Of a DNA stretch of 64,000 nucleotides, positions 55,422 through 64,000 are shown in pieces (position 1 is the first letter of the stretch; the number at the start of each line of letters is the position of its first letter). Location: contig NC_087096.1 in the NCBI RefSeq assembly GCF_963855985.1, positions 8,122,001-8,186,000 of the forward strand. Reading direction: 5' to 3'. The translations under genes were made by a program, and so were the position numbers. The DNA is from Ostrinia nubilalis (taxonomy: Eukaryota; Arthropoda; Insecta; Lepidoptera; Crambidae). The notes under the pieces are model-generated. The model was given only the letters and a program-made list of their open reading frames with translations, was not told where the DNA came from and ran no database searches.

Positions 55422-56175
55422 ACGCAGCCATTAATTAATATAATCTGTCAAGACGATGAAAATATTGAATTGAAAGACGAAAGTTAAAACAAAAAAAAAG
55501 AAAATTGAGACCATGAATGAATGAATTCATTAATAATTCATGAGTACCTATTTTTTATCATAGATCCATTGATGAAGAATACGCATACATGACCACTTCG
55601 TCGGAAATCGACTCGAATGCATGTGGTTTTATGAATGAGATAGTAAAACTAGTTGGTTGGCGCACAGCCGCGCGGGTGTAGTGAATTTTAGTGGTCGGGC
55701 TGGTTGGTATTTATTTAATTGTGATAAAAAATTAAGTGTATGACTTAGCTATTAATAATTACTTGCAATGTCAGTAGCATGGTTTACCTTACATTTAATA
55801 ATAATTTTAAGTTCTTTTAAGCCTAATTAATGGAACTTTGTTTATGTTGTTGGATGGTTTATGAATGGATTATGTTGTTTAATTAGACAGGCTTCGATGA
55901 AATTCTTACTTTATTATCGTTTATTGACTAATCCACTACCTACCTTATTGGATTTTATTAAACATTTTTCTTTGTTACAAAAATTAAAGCAAATAAATAT
56001 TTATAGCTAAGATTATTAAAAAGTGTTACATTTTACAAGTTAACAAATATTTAGTTTAACTCATGTGATAATAAACCACAAACCATTATGATAATGTAGT
56101 GTAGAGTACATGTAGGTAAGTAAGTAGGCACTTATCATTATACCTACTTATCTTTAATCACATCCATTGTTTCAG
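55422..56175. other. Carrier 5' flank, probable 5' UTR intron
   Basis: No coding exon. The acceptor ttgtttcag ends at 56175, four bases before the ATG, so a non-coding first exon must lie upstream. A GC-rich patch at about 55650-55710 is a possible site, unproven. Confidence 0.5.
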
Positions 56176-56179
56176 TGTC

Positions 56180-56351
56180 ATGGGTAAGGATAAAGAAGTG
56201 AGGATTTCACGATGGTACTTTGGAGGCCTGGCATCAGCTGGGGCTGCATGCATCACCCATCCCTTGGATTTGCTAAAAGTCCAAATGCAAACACAAAAAG
56301 GAAAAAATATTTCTATGCTGAAATTGACTGGAATAGTTATCAAAAATCAAG
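56180..56351 (+). CDS. DIC: Carrier exon 1
   Basis: MGKDKEVRISRWYFGGLASA and the first signature PLDLLK; donor 'gtgaga' after the first base of Gly58. Confidence 0.92.
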
Positions 56352-59300
56352 GTGAGACAAATGATTTCAAATAAAAACAAAATAGGATATCATGTACAGA
56401 TGACAGCATGCCTGTTAACACTATGGCATCATAATTAGGTCTATTTCACTTTGATCACCCAGGTGATCAAAGTGGACTCCAAGTGACAATTTGGTGTCCT
56501 TTGATTACCCATGGAAAAGTTGACCTGGGTGATCAAAGTGGAACGTTTATGCTCAGAATGCCAACTTCTCAAAATGCCAACCGCTCGCAAAATGACAACT
56601 TCGCAGAATGCCAACTTCTCGAAATGCCAACTTCGCGAAATGCCAACTTCTCAAAATGACAACTTCTCGAAATGCCAACTTCTCGAAATGACAACTTCTC
56701 ATAATGACAACTTACAATTATAATGAATGCAGGAGCAGTGAGTGCTACCACAAATAATAAAAATAGTTAAAAAGTCCAAATATTTACATTATCTCAATAT
56801 CTTTATTTGTTACTATACAATCAATCAATACACTAGGGTCGTATCGCATCAATCTCTCATCTCAAATGTCGATTGAATGACATACACCTATATAATTGTT
56901 ACAATCATTGTCAAAATCGGATAAACAAAACCAGATAAGGTCACAGTACACTTTAAATCATAAAATAGTGTATGGCGAAAATAATGTTACGTTATGAGGG
57001 TAGTTTTAAAAAATGCACAAGTTATACTTGTCAAAACTATATCGCCCTTGTAATGTGTTAATTTATCTAGTAAAATAATTGTTTTGCTGTTACAGACCGT
57101 ACCTGGTTTTTGTTTATCTGATTTTGACAATGATTGTAACAATTATACAGGGTGTTACTTTGCATTCTTGCCATATTTACAGAGGTAACTATATTACTGA
57201 TACAGAACACAAATCCGTTAAAAAATAATGCCCGAAAATTTTATTTTTAAATCTTGAATATTTTATTTTATCGACAATCTGTTAAACACATCACTAATTA
57301 TCGTAACGCATGCACATCACTTGTTGGCGATGGTGATGAAGACTTTTTTACTTTTTATTGTATTTTTAAATAATCTATTGCAATCTTTATTGTCTTTAAA
57401 ATGTCTTTTTGACACTTTTGTAAAAAACTGAGAAATCCATCAATCACAAATCACGTTATAAATAATACAAAAATGACTGAAGTGTATTCAAACAACGAAT
57501 AATTTATCAAAATGGTGCTTGGAGTGTCGACGACATGCTTGATGACGTACCCTTAGCGTTACACCAAATGCTCTACTACCAGCAGGATGGTGCTTCCCCA
57601 CAATAAGGACGTCAAGTGCGCGAATAATACGTTTGGTGAACAGTGGATTGGACGAGGGGGTCCAGTAGCTTGGCCACCACGACCCTCGGACCTAACATCA
57701 ATGGACTAAGAGTGACTTGAAACGACTGGTATGCGCAGAAGAGATAAACAGTGTAAACGTGTTACATGAAAGGATTGTTTCAGCGAAACTGTGAGACAAA
57801 ACGTTTATGTGTTGTGAAAACTAAAGCGAAATACCAACGCTTCGCCGTGCTAGACTGTGCCTTCATCAGAACGGAGGACACTTCGAACATTTGCTTCTCA
57901 GTACGCAAACTTTGTAAGTAGGAACTTATAAATAAATAATTAATTGTGAATAAGGTGATTTCATTTCATACTTAATTTATTAATTTGCAAAAATAGGGAA
58001 AAATGTTATAAATTAATTAAAACCCTAATAATTATTACGTATTTTTGACGGTCATAAGCCCGTAAAGTAGAAAGGCAAATCTGAAATCAACCGAAGAGTA
58101 TTTTAAAATAATTATTATGACTGGATAAAAAGGCTGGTACCTAGAGCCATAAAACATCACAGATTAATAAGAACTAGGCCACGCCCACTAGGTTTATTCC
58201 AATTGCACCTGTAGAACGTGCGAGACAAAATTGGTTTATTCCAATTTGTACTGAAAAACTAAATTTACTAAAAACTTAGTGTACTTTCTTTATGGGAGTC
58301 TCTTGTTTATCTTAAATAATAGGTATTGTTCCCTACTTTTATCTCTGTGAATATGGCAAGAATGCAAAGTAACACGGTGTATAAGTGTATGTCATTCAAT
58401 AGACATTTGAGATGAGAGATTGATGATCGCATCAATCTCTCATCTCAAATGTCTATTGATTATGTATTCGACCCTAGTGTTTTGATTGATTGTATAGTAA
58501 CAAATAAAGATATTGAGATAATGTAAATATATGGACTTTTAAATTATTTTTATTATTTGTGGTAGCATTCACTGCTCCTGCATTCATTATAATTGTAAGT
58601 TGTCATTATGCGAAGTTGTCATTTCGAGAAGTTGGCATTAAGAGAAGTTGTCATTTTGAGAAGTTGGCATTTCGCGAAGTTGGCATTTCGAGAAGTTGGC
58701 ATTCTGCGAAGTTGTCATTTTGCGAGCGGTTGGCATTTTGAGAAGTTGGCATTCTGAGCATAAACGAAGTGGAATAGACCCTTATTTGTGTGCAATTTTG
58801 CAACAAAAATGTCTGATGTGCTGGTGAATGGACTTTAATTTTTATTAAATATCAAAATATAAACTTAAAATCATTATTTCATTGCAATATCTAATTAACT
58901 TTAATTATTTGAAGGTGTCATGGGACTTTATAATGGCATATCAGCATCTCTACTGCGGCAGCTAACATATTCAACTGCCAGATTTGGAATATATGAAATG
59001 GCTAAACAAAAACTTGCACCAAAAGATGTAAGATTTTTTAAAATTATTAAACCCCTATACACATAAGTGATTTAATACATTCAGTACCAATGTACCAATT
59101 TGGTTGGAGATAGCAGAATCATATTTAAAGACTTGACTTACTTGACTTATGTTCCTATGTCCCCTAGATGGGGCAGAGGGCATCCACAACAGTCCTCCAT
59201 CCATATTTAAAGGCAGTTATGTTATTATCTGGTGTGGTAAATATAATATGAATCATATGAATTCATAATATTGTATATTTACCACACCAGAAAATAAAAT

Positions 59301-60833
59301 ATGCCTTTAAATATGATTCTGCTATCTCTAACCAAATCATATTTTATAAGCACACTTCATTTCAATTACTTTTAAAACTCATCCATTAACTCAAATATTC
59401 ACCACACATATTGTGCACTGTGTGAAACAAATGAAACTTTGAATCTTTGAATAAAATTGAAGATGTTGATTGATTTTTGTTTTGTGGAACGTAGTATTAA
59501 ACAAGGGCACGGTGTGGTATTGTGGTGATATTCAACTTGGGACTTTAACTTTATTAAATACGAAACTCTGCTAACTATTTCAGGGTACTTCTATGCCATT
59601 TTATATGTCAGCGTTCCTAGCGGGATTAGGCGGATTTGCTGGAGGATTTGTGGGAAACCCAGCTGACTTGGTAAATGTGCGAATGCAAAATGATGTCAAG
59701 CTACCTCGTGAGCAACGAAGGAAGTAAGTTAAAAATTATTGTAAATATTGTTTAAGCATGAATCATACATTTAAGGCTTCGGCAGACCAAACGCGGGGCA
59801 GTAGCAGCGCTGTTGGAATGCGGGCCCGCGCAATTTGTAATACAAGAAACTCTTTGTAGTGTATCACACCAAATTAGAACGCGGGCCCGCGCTCCTACCG
59901 CTCCGCGCCGCGCCGCACTGCTACGGGCCCGCGCTGTTGTATTACTATGGCGGCCATATTAACATGACTCACCGGAGGCAGGGCGGTAGCAGTGCAGCGC
60001 AATGCGTTGAAAGCGGTTTACGAATATTGTATTTTTTTTTAACCGCCCGCGTTGCAACACTTGCAACTGCTTTGAAACTGCCGCTGCCTTCAGTGTGCCT
60101 ATTGCCGCGCTGCAACTGACCCGCACTGCTTCTGACCCGCGTTTGGTCTGTGGAAGCCTTAAAAGGGAACACTTTTATAGTGACGTTCTGCAACCACTTT
60201 GAAGAATAACTTATTGATATATTCTACTTGTAAAGCGGACATTGTCATAAACCACTTTTCTTTTCAATAATTTTTCAGCTATAAAAATGCTGTCCATGGA
60301 TTATGGCGCGTCGCAGCCGATGAAGGCGTGTTACGGCTCTGGGCAGGCGCGTCCATGACTTGCAGTCGCGCCGTGCTTATGACCATTGGGCAACTATCGT
60401 TCTACGACAAAATCAAAGAACTTCTACTTACTACCTCATATTTTAGTGACAATGTGGTGACGCACTTTACATCGAGTTTATTGGCTGTAAGGATCGCCCT
60501 TTTAGCAAAAACAAGGCATTTTATTTTCTGTATCAACTGCACTGCTTTAATACCTACACATATCTTTTCTTTTTGCATTTTTAGGGAGCTATCGCGACCA
60601 CCATGACTCAACCCGTTGATGTGCTGAAGACTAGAGCAATGAATGCTAAGCCAGGTGAGATCAAGAGCATATTTAAGCTGATAAAGAGCACCGCTAAAGA
60701 AAGTCCATTAGCATTTTTCAAAGGATACATTCCAGCATTTGCGAGACTCGCGCCTCATACTATTTTAACATTTGTGTTCCTAGAACAACTTAGAATGAAT
60801 TTTGGTATAGTTAAATTGGAATTAGTTCAATAA
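56180..60833 (+). CDS. DIC: Mitochondrial dicarboxylate carrier (SLC25A10 type)
   Basis: Inner-membrane antiporter exchanging malate or succinate for phosphate and related anions. Exons 56180-56351, 58915-59027, 59584-59723, 60279-60486 and 60585-60833 join in phase to 293 residues, close to the family length of about 287. Three carrier repeats, each with the P-x-[DE] signature: HPLDLLKVQMQT (Pro28), NPADLVNVRMQND (Pro121) and QPVDVLKTRAMN (Pro221). PADLVNVRMQND is typical of dicarboxylate carriers. Six membrane helices are expected. The start context is 'tgtcATGGGT' directly after a splice acceptor. Intron 1 (2.56 kb) holds a nested transposon complex and introns 2 and 3 hold MITEs, but the coding sequence is undamaged. 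Confidence 0.93.
56889..57147. mobile_element. MITE in the loop of the fold-back
   Basis: Inverted ends of about 50 bp (TATAATTGTTACAATCATTG at 56891 and its complement ending at 57147). 259 bp, no coding sequence. Confidence 0.75.
57148..58379 (+). mobile_element. Mariner-like element, 1232 bp
   Basis: Ends CAGGGTGTTACTTTGCATTC and the complementary 'gaatgcaaagtaacacggtg', flanked by TA (57146-57147 and 58380-58381). Size and TA duplication match Tc1/mariner. Contains a decayed transposase. Confidence 0.85.
57525..57915 (+). pseudogene. Decayed mariner/IS630-family transposase fragment
   Basis: The + strand still reads as DDVPLALHQMLYYQQDGAS, then (after a stop and frameshifts) WIGRGGPVAWPPRPSDLTSM, matching the QDGAPPH and WIGRGGP-x-x-W-P-x-R-S-P-D-L-T region around the second catalytic Asp. 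In-frame stops and shifts mean it cannot make transposase. The N-terminal DNA-binding part is not recognisable. Confidence 0.8.
58915..59027 (+). CDS. DIC: Carrier exon 2
   Basis: Acceptor 'atttgaag', donor 'gtaaga'. Encodes VMGLYNGISASLLRQLTYST and ARFGIYEMAKQKLAPKD. Confidence 0.92.
59098..59338. mobile_element. 241-bp MITE in carrier intron 2
   Basis: Inverted ends of about 30 bp (ATTTGGTTGGAGATAGCAGA and 'tctgctatctctaaccaaat'). A second inverted pair, 'tctggtgtggtaaatat' and its complement, lies inside, with a fragment 'cctagatggggcagagggca' of another dispersed repeat between. Confidence 0.7.
59584..59723 (+). CDS. DIC: Carrier exon 3
   Basis: Acceptor 'atttcag', donor 'gtaagt'. Encodes GFVGNPADLVNVRMQNDVKL, the second signature. 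Confidence 0.93.
59775..60158. mobile_element. TTAA-flanked GC-rich element in carrier intron 3
   Basis: Inverted ends GGCTTCGGCAGACCAAACGC and 'gcgtttggtctgtggaagcc', with TTAA on both sides (59771-59774, 60159-60162), the piggyBac-type target. The interior is rich in 'gcgggcccgcg' palindromes. No coding capacity. Confidence 0.75.
60279..60486 (+). CDS. DIC: Carrier exon 4
   Basis: Acceptor 'tttttcag', donor 'gtaagg'. Encodes AVHGLWRVAADEGVLRLWAG and AVLMTIGQLSFYDKIKELLL. Confidence 0.93.
60585..60833 (+). CDS. DIC: Carrier exon 5 and stop
   Basis: Acceptor 'atttttag'. Encodes TQPVDVLKTRAMNAKPGE and the last helix (APHTILTFVFLEQLRMNFG), ending in TAA. Confidence 0.93.
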   Translation, partial: GAIATTMTQPVDVLKTRAMNAKPGEIKSIFKLIKSTAKESPLAFFKGYIPAFARLAPHTILTFVFLEQLRMNFGIVKLELVQ

Positions 60834-63672
60834 ATGTTATAATAGTATAATACTGCTTACTAGTTACAACATTTAGTTGCATTTAGGAAAAATATATTAT
60901 TATGTAAGATTGTTAGGAAGTTAAGATATTAACTTATCCTTGTTGTTTGTTAACTTTTAGACCAGAATTAACTTTGTAGACAATACAATAACATACTCAT
61001 TCTAGAAAACTAATTTATTGGAAGAATTTAACTCTGACTAGGTCATCATCATAGGCGTTATTTATTAGTTTTTTTAGTCTTATTATTATACCATTTCAAA
61101 CATTGATAGTTACTGTTATTTGCAGTAAATAAGTGTAATAGTATTTTGATATTTTTTACATCAACAAGTGACTAATATTATTTTATTTACATAAATCTTG
61201 ACATTTTTAATCTGTTATTACAGTCTTCCAATCCAATGTTCAATAATATACAGCTAAAAATGGTTCATCGAAATAATTTCATAACCATGCTACAATATTG
61301 TCCTGCCCGTATTCAGATTTTTTACATAAGATCACAAAATAAAGGTGTCAGTGGAATACTATTACTTATTGTATAAAAAGTTTATTTGATTACCTGAGGG
61401 TAAATTAAAATCGTACATTTAGGTACTTTAAAATGCTTTCTATAAAAAAGAAGTAGTTCAATTTCAATAACAAAAAAAAAACATCTATCACTCCTTAACA
61501 TAATTTAACAGACTACTACCACTTTATGCATCCTTTTGTTCTCGTATTCTGTGCCAAAAACATACTACCTACCTATTATATTTTTTAACAATCTCAACCT
61601 ACAGTATTTAAACAATTTGCAAAAAGGTGATATGTAAAAACAGTTTACATTCCTACATAAGCTACATAATATGTATATTTTTGTATCTAATACGGTTTTA
61701 AGAAAGATTCATGTACTAAGTTGATTTATCTTAAACTGATCAAAATGTTTAAATAGGTATTGTTATCGGTGTTCAATAAATAAGTGTACTATGGCTAGAT
61801 CTGTATGTATCTTGTACGCAGCCTTTATAATATGTAGGTACGTGGACTTTTTAGATACATTTGTGTAAGTGGTATTCGTTGGTAGGAATGTTTATTTACA
61901 CTTACATCTTAAAACTTCATAATTATTTAGAAAACCTAATCCGAATGGTATATGCCGTAAACAAGCGATCAATGTTTTTTGGTTCTGTTTTATGAAGGAT
62001 TAGATAAAATCATTATAAATTCTTGCCTAATTTGACAACTAAATATGTACAAACGTTTCCCCCGATTGTTATAGTTCTAATATTGTTTATTTATTTCAAC
62101 TCATTCATACATCTACTTATTACTAAGCTTAGAAGTTACACGCGGCGAAATATACTAATAATACTGATCTGGTCATTGATTTCGCGAGCTTTTGCTGTGG
62201 TTTACGGGTTAATTATTTTAAATTTAAAACAATTTGCAATCTAAACTCAAGTAAAACAATTTAACCATGTGACTTCTAAGCATAGTTGAGTACTAGAGAT
62301 AGGTTAAAATATAAAACAAAATTTAAGTCAAAATATATTTTATTTTAAAATAGGTACTTTTATAAACCACACATGATTACAAACACGTTGGCCTAAAAGC
62401 ATAGTTTATCTACAGTACTATAACTTTAAAATATTTGTAGGTTGTTTGAGATCTTTAATAAGTTTATATTGTTAAAACCATGATACCTAAATGTTGATGA
62501 TGTGTATGTTTTTTCTATTACTTTGGGTATGAATACAATTATCGAATTATTATTTTTTATCAGTTTATTTCTGTGATTTTAAAATAAGTAAAACGTATTT
62601 ATGTACGAATTTTTCAACCACATAGTGGTTAAGTGTTACCTGTCACAGTAATTTAAAACATTGTGTAATATAAAAATAACTGTTACATTCGAAGTAATTA
62701 CAGAATTCCATGTTTTGTTAAAGTAATATGGTTATGTAATACATAATATAAATTGTTGAAGAATAATTGCTACTATATTTTTAAACTCCCCTAAGCTGTA
62801 CGCTAAAGCTTGCGCGGTGCCCGCCTATTCTTGCGCCGCTAGTATACCTTAGTTCTTTAGAAATTTCCCTAAATGTAAACAAATATGGCCAACTGACATT
62901 GACGAATTTTTAGTCTATGTCAGTTGATCTACTAGTGATGCGACAAAATCTCTCGTTAATCGCAATTCTGTAAATGTCATTTACGGACTGCAACAGACGA
63001 TTATTAGATTTTTAAAGATCGTTTGTATAATTATTAAGATCAATCCCTCTTCTGATTGATATTGAGATAAGTAATGTGATCGTCAAAATAGGATCTTCTT
63101 AATCAAAGAAAATTTAATTTTCCCTTTTTTATTTGTTTAGGAAATATAATTTAAATTATACTAGACAAACTGCACAATAAAATCGTAAACCAGTCGAAAA
63201 GTGGTCGAAAGGCCTTTTTTATGTGACACTCGTCTGTATAATAAAGCTGAATTCAAAGACTTCTTCGCAAAGTGTGTCATTCAATGAAGAAAAAATACAT
63301 TGTTGAATATACTCCGTTTATATTTTATTTTAAATTAATATTATCAAAGTAATTGGTAATTGAAATAATTGAATACTTGAAATAAAATCGATAAAATTTA
63401 CAGATTATTATCTATGAATATTGTCTATGACTTACAGATTTTCCAAAGATAGGACCTAAATTTAAACGTCAAATGTCGATTTGACATTTTAACATGAAGC
63501 ACAAATTTTCACCATCCAAATATTTTGTTAAAATATTTTGTTTTCAATGTTAGATTTCATATTTGTTTCATCATGAGAATTTGGTTTCATGAGCTTGTGA
63601 AATAATGTGTATGATATTAAGAAAACGTGAGTATTATAGTGTAATTGTGTGCACAAGTGTGTGTTTACATCG
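60834..63672. other. Region 3' of the carrier gene
   Basis: AT-rich; contains the carrier 3' UTR. AATAAA occurs at 61338-61343 and near 61774. No further gene or clear element. Confidence 0.5.
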
Positions 63673-63799
63673 ATGGAAAATTCTAAAGAATTTAGGATTA
63701 CACTATTACCGCCCCCACCTCGCAAGTGGAAACCCGTCACACGCGTCTGCGCTACACTGCGCCATTATACCTATTATACCTACACTTTTTTCGATCCAG
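63673..63799 (+). CDS. Possible first coding exon of an unidentified gene
   Basis: ATG at 63673 opens MENSKEFRITLLPPPPRKWK and then a Tyr/Thr-rich stretch (HYTYYTYTFFDP), followed by a consensus donor (CAG, then gtacgc at 63800). GC content rises compared with the surroundings. No domain is recognised. It may be an exon with its continuation outside the window, or chance. Confidence 0.3.
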
Positions 63800-64000
63800 G
63801 TACGCATGTGTACGCCCGCGCAAGTTTTAGCGTAGGTCCTTTTTGTAACTATTAGTCATCGGATATTTGGAAGTCTACACTGAATACACGGAATCTGCAT
63901 TGTGAGTGCCAAAAAGGTAGGCTATAATATTTAATACCACATCCACATAGAAAAACAGAGTTAATTGGGCCCTAAATCCTACACAGTGGGCAAGAGTGCA
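63800..64000. other. Right edge of the window
   Basis: No feature supported. Confidence 0.4.

Larger units (their letters stand above)
56437..58782. mobile_element. Fold-back element with 17-bp tandem repeats in its arms (outer unit)
   Basis: Left arm about 56437-56888, right arm about 58382-58782. Ends 'aggtctatttcactt' and 'aagtggaatagaccct'. Each arm has about ten imperfect 17-bp units (consensus like aaatgccaacttctcga), then about 150 bp of unique inverted sequence including 'catcaatctctcatctcaaa'. The left arm has an extra ~90 bp near its tip (56452-56543). The loop is occupied by two other elements. No transposase of its own. Confidence 0.82.

Noticed and set aside
56511..56751. Repetitive ORFs on both strands, or a CRISPR-like array
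   Set aside because: They are translations of 17-bp tandem repeats in a transposon arm; there are no unique spacers and the context is eukaryotic.
59859..60193. ORFs on both strands in carrier intron 3
   Set aside because: They lie within the GC-rich TTAA-flanked element and have no conserved domain.

Overview
The window is AT-rich animal nuclear DNA that looks lepidopteran. The evidence is spliced genes with GT/AG introns, dispersed 'taggtaggta' motifs, a Helitron-like repeat with TC...CTAG ends, several 3' tails of an RTE-type retrotransposon ending in trinucleotide repeats, and many short inverted-repeat MITEs. The organism call rests on repeat style and protein resemblance only; no search was run. 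I see no prokaryotic features, CRISPR array, rRNA or convincing tRNA.

There are four host genes. (1) 7093-10837 (+): the 3' seven exons of a Cys-loop ligand-gated chloride channel of the insect pHCl/CG12344/Hodor type; its 5' exons are not identified. (2) 51013-13245 (-): a complete kinesin-8 (KIF18/Klp67A-like) motor, reassembled here from 14 coding exons over 37.8 kb. The phases join into 2244 nt, or 747 residues. Exons 1 and 2 lie beyond a 14.4-kb intron full of transposons. (3) 52628-51885 (-): single-exon Elongator subunit ELP6. (4) 56180-60833 (+): mitochondrial dicarboxylate carrier (SLC25A10 type), five coding exons, 293 residues. A possible first coding exon of another gene lies at 63673-63799.

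Most of the remaining sequence is mobile DNA, mainly in the two giant kinesin introns. Intron 2 (35567-49974) holds two almost identical, apparently intact PIF/Harbinger transposons, each with a Myb-like gene and a four-exon HARBI1-type transposase. They are distinguished by a TA-flanked 752-bp insertion in the first. Intron 4 (20244-34763) holds one arm of a large inverted repeat; the other arm is in intron 2. Kinesin exons 3 and 4, which include the ATP-binding P-loop, therefore sit in the loop between arms of about 3.6 kb. The left arm also carries a 1.94-kb fold-back element with arms of about 900 bp.

Intron 1 of the carrier gene contains a nested structure: a fold-back element with 17-bp tandem repeats in its arms, holding a MITE and a decayed mariner-like element. 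Further MITEs, several with clear target-site duplications, cluster upstream of the carrier and in its introns.

The four genes do not form a pathway. ELP6 lies just upstream of the kinesin on the same strand, and the channel and kinesin are convergent with 2.4 kb between stops. The most notable structure is the inverted repeat around two frame-neutral kinesin exons, whose RNA could favour exon circularisation or skipping.
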